The notes beneath the pieces are model-generated. The model ran no database searches and was not told the DNA's origin. It saw only the letters and a program-made list of their open reading frames with translations. DNA of 64,000 nucleotides, taken from positions 124,001-188,000 of the forward strand of contig SAQL01000009.1 of the NCBI GenBank assembly GCA_004020645.1, given 5' to 3'. Below, one piece after another: positions 18,151 through 25,427 of this stretch. Positions within the stretch are counted from its first letter, which is position 1. Each line of letters opens with the position of its first letter. Both the position numbers and the translations under genes were made by a program. The stretch is from Mesorhizobium sp. GTDB taxonomy: Bacteria > Pseudomonadota > Alphaproteobacteria > Rhizobiales > Rhizobiaceae.

Positions 18151-18561
18151 ATGTCGTTGCCGCCGCATGAAGCCCTGATCTATCTGATGGTCATCACCTC
18201 CGCGTCCGATCGCGACATGACCAACGTCGAACTGGCGCGGATCGGCGACGTCGTCCGCTCATGGCCGGTGTTCGAGGACTTCGACCATGACCGGCTGGTC
18301 GGCGTCGCCCAGGACTGCCAAAAGATGCTGCACGAAAAGGACGGGCTGGAAGGCGTTTTGGCGCGGGTCGCTGAAGCACTGCCCGAACGCCTGCTTGACA
18401 CCGCCTATGCCGCAGCCTTCGAGGTTGCGGCCGTCGACCTCGAAATGCGTTTGGAGGAGGTGAGGGTGCTGCAGCTTATCCGTCGCCAGCTCGATCTCGA
18501 CACGCTCACCGTCGCCGCCATCGCCCGCGCCGCCAAGGCCCGCCTTCGCACGCTGACTTGA
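18151..18561 (+). CDS. TerB-family (tellurite resistance TerB-like) protein
   Basis: This 136-residue all-helical soluble protein is preceded by GAGGAG. Its core, DRDMTNVELARIGDVVRSWPVF with DLEMRLEEVRVLQLIRRQLDLD near the C-terminus, is the TerB fold, with acidic residues that could hold a metal between two helical repeats. TerB proteins take part in membrane-linked stress responses, but isolated copies such as this one have no known task. The TGA stop is also the first three bases of an inverted repeat shared with the convergent neighbour. Confidence 0.65.
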   Translation: MSLPPHEALIYLMVITSASDRDMTNVELARIGDVVRSWPVFEDFDHDRLVGVAQDCQKMLHEKDGLEGVLARVAEALPERLLDTAYAAAFEVAAVDLEMRLEEVRVLQLIRRQLDLDTLTVAAIARAAKARLRTLT

Positions 18562-18602
18562 TCCGGGCCCTGAAGGGTCAGAAGAAGACCCGGACCGGAT
18601 CA
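18559..18602. terminator. Shared bidirectional hairpin joining two stop codons
   Basis: The perfect arms TGATCCGG (18559-18566) and CCGGATCA (18595-18602) enclose an inner GGGTC/GACCC arm. The left arm starts with the TGA of the TerB gene and the right arm ends with the TGA of the convergent binding-protein gene. An A-rich run follows on the right. It probably serves as a bidirectional terminator. Confidence 0.5.
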
Positions 18603-19448
18603 GAAAAAACTGACCGGGAAATAGCGCAAATAAAATTCGGCGAAGATGCCCTTCACTGAGATCTCCTGCAGCGCGTAGTTGAATGCCGCGGCCAGCGCCG
18701 GATCGTTGGCCCTGGTGGCGATGGCCATGCCCGAGCCCAGATATTCTGGCGCCAGATACGGTCCGCCGGCAAAGCGGCAGCATGCTGCGGCATCCGAACC
18801 GCCCAGCCAGAAGGCGAAGCGCATGCCGTCGCCGAAGGCGGCGTCGACCTTGCCGGCCTTGAGATCATCATAGAGTTCTTCCGGCCGGTCGAAGGGGACG
18901 ACCTGAACGGTGCTGAAATAGTCGCGCAGCATCCGCTCATGCGCGGAGCCGGCGATCACGCCGACGCGCCTGCCGCGCAGTCTGTCGAAGATCGGTTCCG
19001 CGAGCGCCTTTGCCTTCGGCATGATGAAGCGCGCCGGAAACTGCAGGTAGGAACGGGAGAAGGCGTACTTCGACCGCGACTCTGGCGTGGCGGCGATGCC
19101 GGCAATGATCGCTTCGCCCTCGCCCTTCTGCAGCGCTCCTTCGAGCTCGGCCCAGGGCAGCGCCTGGATCTGGCATTTTTCCGCGATGCCGAGTTCGGCG
19201 CAGATGGCGCGCGCCAGATCGACGTGGAAGCCGGACAAGCGGCCTGCCCCGTCGAGGAAGTTGAACGGCGGGAAATCAGTGGTGGTCAGGAATCTAAGAC
19301 GCGGCAGCGCGGAAAGGTCAGGCTTCGGCAGCCGCTCCTTTGCATCCCACAGCACCGGCACTTGCGGCTCCGCGGCACGCGCTGCCGTGAGCCACTGTGC
19401 CCCCGTCATTGTCAGTATCAAGACGACGGATATCCACCGAATTGCCAC
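18600..19448 (-). CDS. Amino-acid-type ABC transporter solute-binding protein, orphan
   Basis: This is a periplasmic binding protein of the family-3 (amino acid) type, about 282 residues. A signal peptide (MAIRWISVVLILTMTGAQWL, ending ARA|AEP) is followed by LRFLTTTDFPPFNFLDGAGRLSGFHVDLARAICAELG. The motif ATPESRSKYAFSRSY and the second-lobe GSAHERMLRDYF also fit the family. I prefer the GTG at 19448, which has GGCGGAG in front; the frame is open from a TTG at 19475. No permease or ATPase gene is adjacent, so it is an orphan receptor, possibly feeding a transporter elsewhere or a sensor. Confidence 0.8.
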   Translation of the reverse strand: MAIRWISVVLILTMTGAQWLTAARAAEPQVPVLWDAKERLPKPDLSALPRLRFLTTTDFPPFNFLDGAGRLSGFHVDLARAICAELGIAEKCQIQALPWAELEGALQKGEGEAIIAGIAATPESRSKYAFSRSYLQFPARFIMPKAKALAEPIFDRLRGRRVGVIAGSAHERMLRDYFSTVQVVPFDRPEELYDDLKAGKVDAAFGDGMRFAFWLGGSDAAACCRFAGGPYLAPEYLGSGMAIATRANDPALAAAFNYALQEISVKGIFAEFYLRYFPVSFF

Positions 19449-19643
19449 GATCGAGCTCCGCCCTGTCCTGTCCAATGTGGCTTTTGGTACGAAAATGACA
19501 CAGGCACAACGGTTTTTGATTTCATCACGCCGATTTAGGGTTATGCTTCAGACAGCTTGCAAACATGTGTGGCGTTGGCTGGAGGGTAGCTGCAAGGCGC
19601 TGCAAACAGAGAGGAGCAGGTTTGTAATCCGGGGTCGATGGCA

Positions 19644-19660
19644 AGTGCAGGTCAAGCACT
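19644..19660. promoter_or_regulatory. Candidate lux-box-like dyad upstream of luxR homologue
   Basis: The inverted repeat AGTGC-N7-GCACT is centred about 55 bp before the luxR start. Its left half (GTGCAG.TC) resembles the left half of a TraR box, but the right half is shifted by a base. It could mediate autoregulation. The call rests on sight only. Confidence 0.3.
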
Positions 19661-19706
19661 GGACCGTTGATCTCAACGCGGAAGGCAACATGGGGTAGAT
19701 GTTGCG

Positions 19707-20438
19707 ATGGTCCACTTCGATCGTACACTGGAATTCATAGATCAGCTGCAGCACGCCAATACGGCGGCCGCAGTCTGCGAAAAGCTGCTTGGCATAACCT
19801 CGGAGTTCGGCCTGACTGCGCTGATGGCCGGAACGGTTCCGCAACCGGGCACGCCAAGAGGCCAACAAAAGGACCATGTGCTGCTTTGCGAGTGGCCGGG
19901 AGAATGGCTGGAGCGCTACGTGGCGCGCAACTATGTCTACCACGACCCCGTCGTCAGCCACATGAAGCAGCTTCAGGCGCCGTTCCAGTGGCGGGAGGCA
20001 TCCCAGAGCATCCGCATCGACAAGAGCAGCGGCGAAGTGATGGGCGACGCCGGCGAATTCAAGCTGCGCGACGGTTTGGCCTTCCCGCTGGTCACGCTCG
20101 ATGGCCAGATCGTCATGGTGTCGCTCGGCGGCGAAGCCGTCGAATTGTCTGGCGCCGATTTCGGACTGGTGTCGCTGGCCGCGACCTATGCGATCGGCCG
20201 TGCCATGCAACTCCACACGATGGCGGCCCAGACCATCGACCATGTCGAACTGACGCCGCGTGAGCGCGAATGCATGCAATGGGCCGCCGTCGGCAAGTCC
20301 GAATGGGAGATTTCACAGATTCTCGGCATTTCGGAACACACGTCAGAGAAACACCTTCTTAACGCCAAAAGCAAACTCGGTGCCGTCAACCGCGTGCAGG
20401 CGGTCGCGGAAGCGATAAGGCGCGGCTATATTAGCTAG
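19707..20438 (+). CDS. mqsR: LuxR-family acyl-homoserine-lactone-responsive regulator
   Basis: This 243-residue protein has an N-terminal autoinducer-binding domain with the LuxR hallmarks W..Y....Y..DP (EWLERYVARNYVYHDPVVS) and the later Trp (FQWREAS). A C-terminal GerE/LuxR HTH begins at about residue 178 (LTPRERECMQWAAVGKSEWEISQILGISEHTSEKHL), the typical DNA-binding half. It should bind the signal made by the LuxI protein encoded 97 bp downstream and control that gene. The symbol comes from my recollection of a conserved Mesorhizobium luxR-luxI-crotonase locus called mqsRIC; family membership is certain, the symbol less so. Confidence 0.85.
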   Translation: MVHFDRTLEFIDQLQHANTAAAVCEKLLGITSEFGLTALMAGTVPQPGTPRGQQKDHVLLCEWPGEWLERYVARNYVYHDPVVSHMKQLQAPFQWREASQSIRIDKSSGEVMGDAGEFKLRDGLAFPLVTLDGQIVMVSLGGEAVELSGADFGLVSLAATYAIGRAMQLHTMAAQTIDHVELTPRERECMQWAAVGKSEWEISQILGISEHTSEKHLLNAKSKLGAVNRVQAVAEAIRRGYIS

Positions 20439-20468
20439 CTCGGCCGTGCCGGCCTAGAAATTCTTGCC

Positions 20469-20482
20469 TACGTGATCGCGTA
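20469..20482. promoter_or_regulatory. Candidate lux-box-like palindrome upstream of luxI homologue
   Basis: TACGTGATCGCGTA is a 14-base dyad matching in six of seven arm positions. It lies about 55 bp before the luxI start codon in the luxR-luxI gap and is flanked by AGAAATT / AATTTTCT half-arms. The position suits activation by the LuxR protein. Confidence 0.3.
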
Positions 20483-20535
20483 ATTTTCTCGGGACAGCCC
20501 GGCCGTATCTTCCTATTGAACCTAGGAGACGGCAG

Positions 20536-21174
20536 ATGCTTTTTTCCCTTACCACACAGGAACTTATGGAACGTCCCGACCTTTGGGAGGCCGTTCATCG
20601 ATTGCGCTACAAGATTTTCGTCGAGGAGATGGGGTGGACCGACCTTCAGCGCCCCGATGGCCTTGAGATCGATCAGTTCGACCATGACGAGGCGGTGCAT
20701 CAGCTCGTCGTCCGCAATGGCGAGCTCGCCGGTTATCAGCGGATGTTGCCGACAACGCGGGCGCATCTTCTGACCGAGGTGCTGGCGGACCTCTATGAAG
20801 GGACGCCACCATCCGGCCCGAACGTTTGGGAACTGACCCGCTACGCGGTGGCGCCGGGATTTCGTGACGGCAAGCGCGGCGTCTCGACGGTCGGCACCGA
20901 GCTCATTGCCGGCTTCGTCGAGTGGGGGCTGAAGCGGAACGTCAACCAGGTGATCATCGAGTTCGAGCCGATGTGGGTCCTGCGGGCGCTGCAGTTGCAC
21001 TTCCTGGCGAAGCCGCTTGGCTACCAGCGCACCTATGGCAATCAGCAGGTCGTCGCCACACTGCTCACCTTCAACGAGCATACGCTTGAGGTGGTGCGTT
21101 CGCGTCGCAGTCATTTCGCGCCGGTGCTGGCCAGGGGATATCCCGACAGGCTCGGAATGAGGCAGGCCTCGTGA
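20536..21174 (+). CDS. mqsI: Acyl-homoserine-lactone synthase (LuxI family)
   Basis: This 212-residue LuxI-type synthase makes an N-acyl homoserine lactone from S-adenosylmethionine and an acyl donor. The invariant family residues are present almost at canonical numbers: R24, F28, W34, E44, D46, D49, R69 (GYQRMLPT), then E99 and R102 (WELTRYAV). An AGGAGA box precedes the ATG. The stop is followed 15 bp later by the ATG of a crotonase-like gene, so signal synthesis and acyl-chain modification look co-transcribed. From memory, the comparable Mesorhizobium MqsI works with its crotonase partner to make an unsaturated long-chain AHL. The chain length cannot be read from sequence. Confidence 0.88.
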   Translation: MLFSLTTQELMERPDLWEAVHRLRYKIFVEEMGWTDLQRPDGLEIDQFDHDEAVHQLVVRNGELAGYQRMLPTTRAHLLTEVLADLYEGTPPSGPNVWELTRYAVAPGFRDGKRGVSTVGTELIAGFVEWGLKRNVNQVIIEFEPMWVLRALQLHFLAKPLGYQRTYGNQQVVATLLTFNEHTLEVVRSRRSHFAPVLARGYPDRLGMRQAS

Positions 21175-21189
21175 GAATTGGAGACAGCC

Positions 21190-21936
21190 ATGAACATCCA
21201 CCCGCAAACAGAGTTTCGGAATCATACCCTGATTGTCACGGTGTCGTCGGAAGACGGCCGGCCGGTGCTGGACGGGCGAGCTTATGAAAGCTTGGCCAAG
21301 ATCTTCCACGAAGCCGCAATCGACGATGATGTGCGCGTCGTGGTGCTGCGCGGCCTCGCCGGCTGCTTCTGCCTCGGCGGCGATTTTTCCGAATTCCTCG
21401 ACGCCACCAAGCATCAACGATTGATCGCCGCCGTCACCGACATGTTTCGCACGTTGGCGACGTTCCCGAAACCGGTCCTTGCCTGTGTCGACGGCGACGC
21501 CGTCGGCGTCGGCTGCACCATCCTGTTCCATTGCGACATGGTGATCGCATCTGATGAAAGCACGTTCCGGGTGCCGTTCGTCGATTTCGGCCTCGTGCCG
21601 GACGCGGCGACCAGCATCCTGGCGCCGCAGAAACTCGGTTATGCCGGCGCTTTCCGCTTCTTCTGCCTGGGCGACACGCTCAGTGCCGAGGACGCCAGGT
21701 TGCTTAGCCTGGTCACGGAGATCGTGGTGGGCGATGTCGAGGAAGCCGCACTTGGCAGAGCCAGGCAACTCGCCAAGAAGCCGGTCGCCGCACTGCTGCA
21801 GACGCGCGACCTGCTCAAGGGCGACACGGGCGCGCTCTGCGATCGCATTGACCAGGAGATTTCGCTGTTTCAGCAGGCTTTGCAGGACGATACCACGCTG
21901 CGGCGGCTGCAGCGGATTGCTCGGCTGGCGGCATGA
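21190..21936 (+). CDS. mqsC: Crotonase-family (enoyl-CoA isomerase-like) partner of the AHL synthase
   Basis: This 248-residue crotonase-fold protein has the oxyanion-hole segment GCFCLGGDFSEF and helix DGDAVGVGCTILFHCDMVI. The two glutamates that add water in enoyl-CoA hydratases are replaced: Thr110 in VGVGCT and Phe130 in FRVPFVDFG. An acidic residue, Asp138 (FGLVPDAAT), lies where delta-isomerases of the PaaG/ECI2 kind carry their catalytic acid. So it is more likely a double-bond isomerase or acyl-chain tailoring enzyme than a hydratase. Its place 15 bp after luxI suggests it supplies or modifies the unsaturated acyl donor. ATG 21190 has GGAGA in front; an in-frame TTG at 21178 is also possible. 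Confidence 0.8.
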   Translation: MNIHPQTEFRNHTLIVTVSSEDGRPVLDGRAYESLAKIFHEAAIDDDVRVVVLRGLAGCFCLGGDFSEFLDATKHQRLIAAVTDMFRTLATFPKPVLACVDGDAVGVGCTILFHCDMVIASDESTFRVPFVDFGLVPDAATSILAPQKLGYAGAFRFFCLGDTLSAEDARLLSLVTEIVVGDVEEAALGRARQLAKKPVAALLQTRDLLKGDTGALCDRIDQEISLFQQALQDDTTLRRLQRIARLAA

Positions 21937-22007
21937 GAAGTCATTCGGCAGAATGACAAGAACATCTGGAATCGTGCCGCACGTCCTTGGGGGCGCACGG
22001 CACTGCT

Positions 22008-22916
22008 TCAGGCCTGTATTCCCAGGAACGAAGGCCCTTCCCCGATGATCTTCTTGTCTTCCTTGCCGATGGCGTCGAGATCGCGGCCGTCATAGGGAAG
22101 CGACAACAGGACGCGCCGGATGATGGCAAGTCGCGCGCGCCGCTTGTCGTTGGCACGCACGATGATCCAGGGCGCGAATTCCTCGTGCGTGCGTTCGAAC
22201 ATGAGATCGCGCGCCTTGGTGTAGTCGTCCCATTTGGTGATGCCGGCAATGTCGATCGGCGAAAATTTCCAACTTTTCAAAGGACTCCAGCGGCGATCGT
22301 GAAATCGCTCAAGCTGTGTTTCCCGACCGATGTTTAGCCAGAACTTGAAGAAATGGATGCCCTCGTTGCAGATCATCCGTTCAAAATACGGCGTCTCGTC
22401 CAGGAATTTCTCGTGCTGCTCCGGCGTGCAGAAGCTCATGACCGGCTCGACGCCGGCGCGATTATACCAGGAGCGGTCGAAGGTGACGAACTCGCCGGAT
22501 GTCGGGAAGTGCGCGACATAGCGCTGAAAATACCATTGCCCGAGTTCGGTTGGGCTAGGCTTGGTCAGCGCTACGTTGCGCGCTGTCCTGGGGTTCATGT
22601 ACTGGCGCAGCGCGAAGATCGTGCCGCCCTTGCCTGCGGCATCGCGTCCTTCGAACAGCGACATCACCCGCTTGCCCGTCGACTGCAGCCATGCCTGCGC
22701 CTTGACCAGCTCGATCTGCAGCCGCTCGAGCGTCTCGTCATACTCGTCGCTTTTCATTTTCTTGTCGTAGGGATAGCCGCCGGCGCTCAGCTTGTTGTCT
22801 TCGACCCAGTCCGGAAGCTTTGGATCCTCGATGTCGAACTCGCGCTCCTTGCCGTCGATGCGGATCTTCAGCGGACCTGGAACGGGCGCGGCGGCATCTT
22901 CCTTGGGGTTTTTCAT
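22008..22916 (-). CDS. ppk2: Polyphosphate kinase 2
   Basis: This 302-residue PPK2 transfers phosphate between polyphosphate and nucleoside di- or monophosphates. The Walker A motif is [13 protein letters not shown] and the Walker B / lid region is [17 protein letters not shown], followed by the conserved [16 protein letters not shown]. An N-terminal extension of about 60 residues is typical of class I, one-domain enzymes. It is divergent from phoR, with a dispersed palindromic repeat in the gap, placing polyphosphate metabolism next to phosphate sensing. Confidence 0.92.
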   Translation of the reverse strand: MKNPKEDAAAPVPGPLKIRIDGKEREFDIEDPKLPDWVEDNKLSAGGYPYDKKMKSDEYDETLERLQIELVKAQAWLQSTGKRVMSLFEGRDAAGKGGTIFALRQYMNPRTARNVALTKPSPTELGQWYFQRYVAHFPTSGEFVTFDRSWYNRAGVEPVMSFCTPEQHEKFLDETPYFERMICNEGIHFFKFWLNIGRETQLERFHDRRWSPLKSWKFSPIDIAGITKWDDYTKARDLMFERTHEEFAPWIIVRANDKRRARLAIIRRVLLSLPYDGRDLDAIGKEDKKIIGEGPSFLGIQA

Positions 22917-22965
22917 CGAGACGAACCTTTCCAGTTTCCGGACTCATGCTATTGGGAGCCTTACT

Positions 22966-23067
22966 GCATCGGCCCGAAAATCGGAATCGTTTTCGGAAAG
23001 AACGATGCAGCAGATTAACAGTGGTAGGGCGTCCTCTGTGCGTCCAATTGGACGCACGGCGCTCTAG
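22966..23067. repeat. Dispersed palindromic repeat, copy 1 (5' of phoR)
   Basis: A roughly 100 bp element starts GCATCGGCCCGAAAATCGG and ends GGCGCTCTAG. The first half folds through GCATCG / CGATGC arms; the second half contains a perfect 20 bp palindrome at 23038-23057 (GTGCGTCCAA and its complement). A diverged second copy lies in the same orientation at 24424-24523, on the other side of phoR. I recognise this as a repeat found many times in Mesorhizobium and relatives. Confidence 0.75.
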
Positions 23068-23132
23068 GCCGGTCCAGCGGGAAGTTTGCACCCGGCCGGA
23101 CCGGGTGAAGGAGTTCGCGCGAATGGCTGACA

Positions 23133-24404
23133 ATGGCTGACATGGGCGGCACAGAACAGCGAAGCACGGCGCAACTGGTAGCCACCCGGTTGTGGAACAG
23201 CCGCTGGCTGCTGGCGGCCGGCATCGTCGCGGTCCTGACGGTCTATGGTTTCGCAGACATGACCGGCTACGTGGTGCTGCTGGCATGTGCCGTGCTGCTG
23301 TTTGCCGCCGCGATGCTGCCGGCCGGCGTTGCGCGCCAGTCCGCGGAGGATGCCGCGGCGATCGAGGCGGGCGGGCTACAACAGCTGTCGGGAGAATATC
23401 TGGCGGCCGCCGTTGCCGATCCGCTGATCATCTTCGATCGCACCGCCACGATCGTCCATGCCAACGCCGCCGCCTTCGCCGCCTTCGGTGGCATCGCACC
23501 GGGCATGTCTCTGTCGCTGAAATTCCGGGCGCCCGAGATGCAGGCCTTGCTGGACAGTATTTTATCGGGCGCCGCCGCTTCGGATGTCGTTGACTATACC
23601 GAAAAGCTGCCGGTCGAACGGGCCTATCGGGTGAGTGCGTCTTCGGTCGGTCACGGCACCGACCTCTATGTGCTGGTCTTCAAGGACCAGAGCGAGGCGC
23701 GCCGCATCGACCGGATGCGGGCGGACTTCATCGCCAATGCCAGCCATGAACTGCGCACCCCGCTCGCCTCGATCTCCGGTTTCATCGAGACGCTGCGCGG
23801 CCCTGCCCGCAACGATCCGGCGGCGCGCGAGCAGTTCCTGCAGATCATGCAGAACCAGACCGGCCGCATGGCGCGCCTGATCGACGACCTGCTGTCGCTG
23901 TCGCGACTGGAAATGAAACCTTATCTGAAGCCAGGAACTGAGGTCGATCTTTGCCAGACCCTCGACAGCGTCATCGATTCGCTGGGGCCGCTTGCCAGGG
24001 AAAACGGCGTTGCCATAGAGCGGGATTTCGCGGAAGGGCCGCTCAATGTGCCGGGGGATCGCGATGAGCTTTTCCAGGTTTTCGAGAATCTGCTGGAAAA
24101 CGCCTGCAAATACGGACAGTCGGGTGGACGTGTCGTGGTGACGATTTCTCATAGCGATGACGGTCCCGAACCGGGCATCGACGTCACCATCCGGGACTTC
24201 GGTCCCGGCATTCCCGAGGAGCACATCCCGCGCATCACCGAACGCTTCTACCGCGTCGATGTCGAAAACAGCCGGACCCAGAAAGGCACCGGGCTCGGCC
24301 TGTCCATCGTCAAGCATATCCTGACGCGCCACAACGCCAGGCTCTCAATCAAGTCGGAGGTCGGCAAGGGCGCAGCTTTCACGGTGCATTTGCCAGCGCA
24401 CTGA
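23133..24404 (+). CDS. phoR: Phosphate-regulon sensor histidine kinase PhoR
   Basis: This 423-residue membrane sensor kinase has two N-terminal helices (about 22-62) and a PAS domain (about 90-190; DPLIIFDRTATIVHAN). The HisKA H-box is FIANASHELRTPLASISGF near 205. The HATPase domain has N-box NLLENACKY, DFGPGIP and GTGLGLSIVKH. It should phosphorylate PhoB when phosphate is scarce; phoB is not in the window. A GAAGGAG site is better spaced to a first ATG at 23123, which opens a five-codon frame that stops inside the gene; phoR itself starts at the second, duplicated ATG at 23133. The gene lies between two copies of one repeat and next to phoU without pstSCAB in between. Confidence 0.88.
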   Translation: MADMGGTEQRSTAQLVATRLWNSRWLLAAGIVAVLTVYGFADMTGYVVLLACAVLLFAAAMLPAGVARQSAEDAAAIEAGGLQQLSGEYLAAAVADPLIIFDRTATIVHANAAAFAAFGGIAPGMSLSLKFRAPEMQALLDSILSGAAASDVVDYTEKLPVERAYRVSASSVGHGTDLYVLVFKDQSEARRIDRMRADFIANASHELRTPLASISGFIETLRGPARNDPAAREQFLQIMQNQTGRMARLIDDLLSLSRLEMKPYLKPGTEVDLCQTLDSVIDSLGPLARENGVAIERDFAEGPLNVPGDRDELFQVFENLLENACKYGQSGGRVVVTISHSDDGPEPGIDVTIRDFGPGIPEEHIPRITERFYRVDVENSRTQKGTGLGLSIVKHILTRHNARLSIKSEVGKGAAFTVHLPAH

Positions 24405-24423
24405 CGCCTCACTACCTAAGAAC

Positions 24424-24523
24424 GCGTCGGCCCGAAAACCGGAGGAAGATTTTAGGACAACCGGATGTGTGGATAAGGGATTTAGGGCGTACTCTGTGTC
24501 CAAGCGGACGCGCGTCGCTCTAA
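24424..24523. repeat. Dispersed palindromic repeat, copy 2 (3' of phoR)
   Basis: A diverged copy of the element at 22966-23067, in the same orientation: GCGTCGGCCCGAAAACCGG at the start, and TTAGGGCGTACTCTGTGTCC with GGACGCGCGTCGCTCTAA at the end. The strong central palindrome of copy 1 is degraded here. Confidence 0.65.
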
Positions 24524-24536
24524 CGGTTTCTTTTTT

Positions 24537-24554
24537 CTGTCATCCGGCTAGCGT
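24537..24554 (+). promoter_or_regulatory. Candidate Pho box (one good half) upstream of phoU
   Basis: CTGTCAT-CCGG-CTAGCGT has an exact first Pho-box half and the right 4 bp spacing, but only four of seven matches in the second half. It sits 57 bp before the phoU start. It could be a degraded PhoB site that would let phoU be expressed apart from phoR. Confidence 0.25.
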
Positions 24555-24610
24555 ATCAGCGGGGATTCGAGGAAACGACTCGGACCAGAAGACCCCGGGA
24601 AGGCATCTCT

Positions 24611-25336
24611 ATGCAGTCCGTGCACATCGTCAGCGCCTATGACGAGGAGCTGAAATATCTGTCGAAGCGCATCGCCGCGATGGGCGGGCATGCCGAACGC
24701 ATGGTCGAACAGGCGATCGCGGCCCTGGTCAACGCCGATCCCGGCCTTGCCCAGAAAGTCATCCGTGACGATGCCGTTCTGGACGAAGGGCAGCGCGAGA
24801 TCGACGACAAGGCGATCATCATCATCGCCAAGCGCCAGCCGATGGCGACGGATTTGCGCGAGATCGTCGGCGCGATCCGCATCTCGGCGGATCTCGAACG
24901 GGTCGGCGACCTCGGCAAGAATGTCGCCAAGCGCGTGGTTGCCGTCATAGAAGGGCGCCAGCCGACCAGCCTGTTCCGCGGCATTGAGGCCTTGGCCGAC
25001 CTGGCGTTGACGCAGCTCAAGGAAGTGCTCGACGTCTATGCGTCGCGTTCGGTGGAAAAGATCGGCTTGGTGCGTGATCGCGATGATCAGATCGACGCCG
25101 TGTACACCTCGCTGTTTCGCGAGTTGCTGACGTACATGATGGAAGATCCGCGCAACATCACGCCTTGCACGCACCTGCTGTTTTGCGCCAAGAATATCGA
25201 GCGGATCGGCGATCACGCCACCAATATCGCCGAGACGATCTACTACATCGTCACCGGCGACCAGATGCCGGCCGAGCGGCCGAAGGGCGACAAGACGGAC
25301 AAGATTGTGCTTCCCGCAACGCTACCGGCGAAGTGA
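24611..25336 (+). CDS. phoU: Phosphate signalling protein PhoU
   Basis: This 241-residue PhoU is made of two three-helix repeats, each with the metal-cluster motif: LREIVGAIRISADLERVGDLGKN in the first and LLFCAKNIERIGDHATNIAE in the second. PhoU damps PhoR activity through the Pst transporter and limits phosphate uptake. In many Rhizobiales the order is phoR-pstSCAB-phoU-phoB; here phoU follows phoR across a repeat-containing gap of about 200 bp, and neither pst genes nor phoB are present on either side. A CorA-type gene follows 91 bp downstream. Confidence 0.93.
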   Translation: MQSVHIVSAYDEELKYLSKRIAAMGGHAERMVEQAIAALVNADPGLAQKVIRDDAVLDEGQREIDDKAIIIIAKRQPMATDLREIVGAIRISADLERVGDLGKNVAKRVVAVIEGRQPTSLFRGIEALADLALTQLKEVLDVYASRSVEKIGLVRDRDDQIDAVYTSLFRELLTYMMEDPRNITPCTHLLFCAKNIERIGDHATNIAETIYYIVTGDQMPAERPKGDKTDKIVLPATLPAK

Positions 25337-25427
25337 ACGGCTGCCTCTCGAACCCATTGCTGATTTAGGCTAAGCTTTAGCGAACGTTCCTGATCCTGAC
25401 CCGAGGCCATGCCTCCAGGAGGTAGCG

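Noticed and set aside
21190..21936. A simple enoyl-CoA hydratase for beta-oxidation
   Set aside because: Both hydratase glutamates are replaced and the gene is tied to luxI, not to the fad operon.
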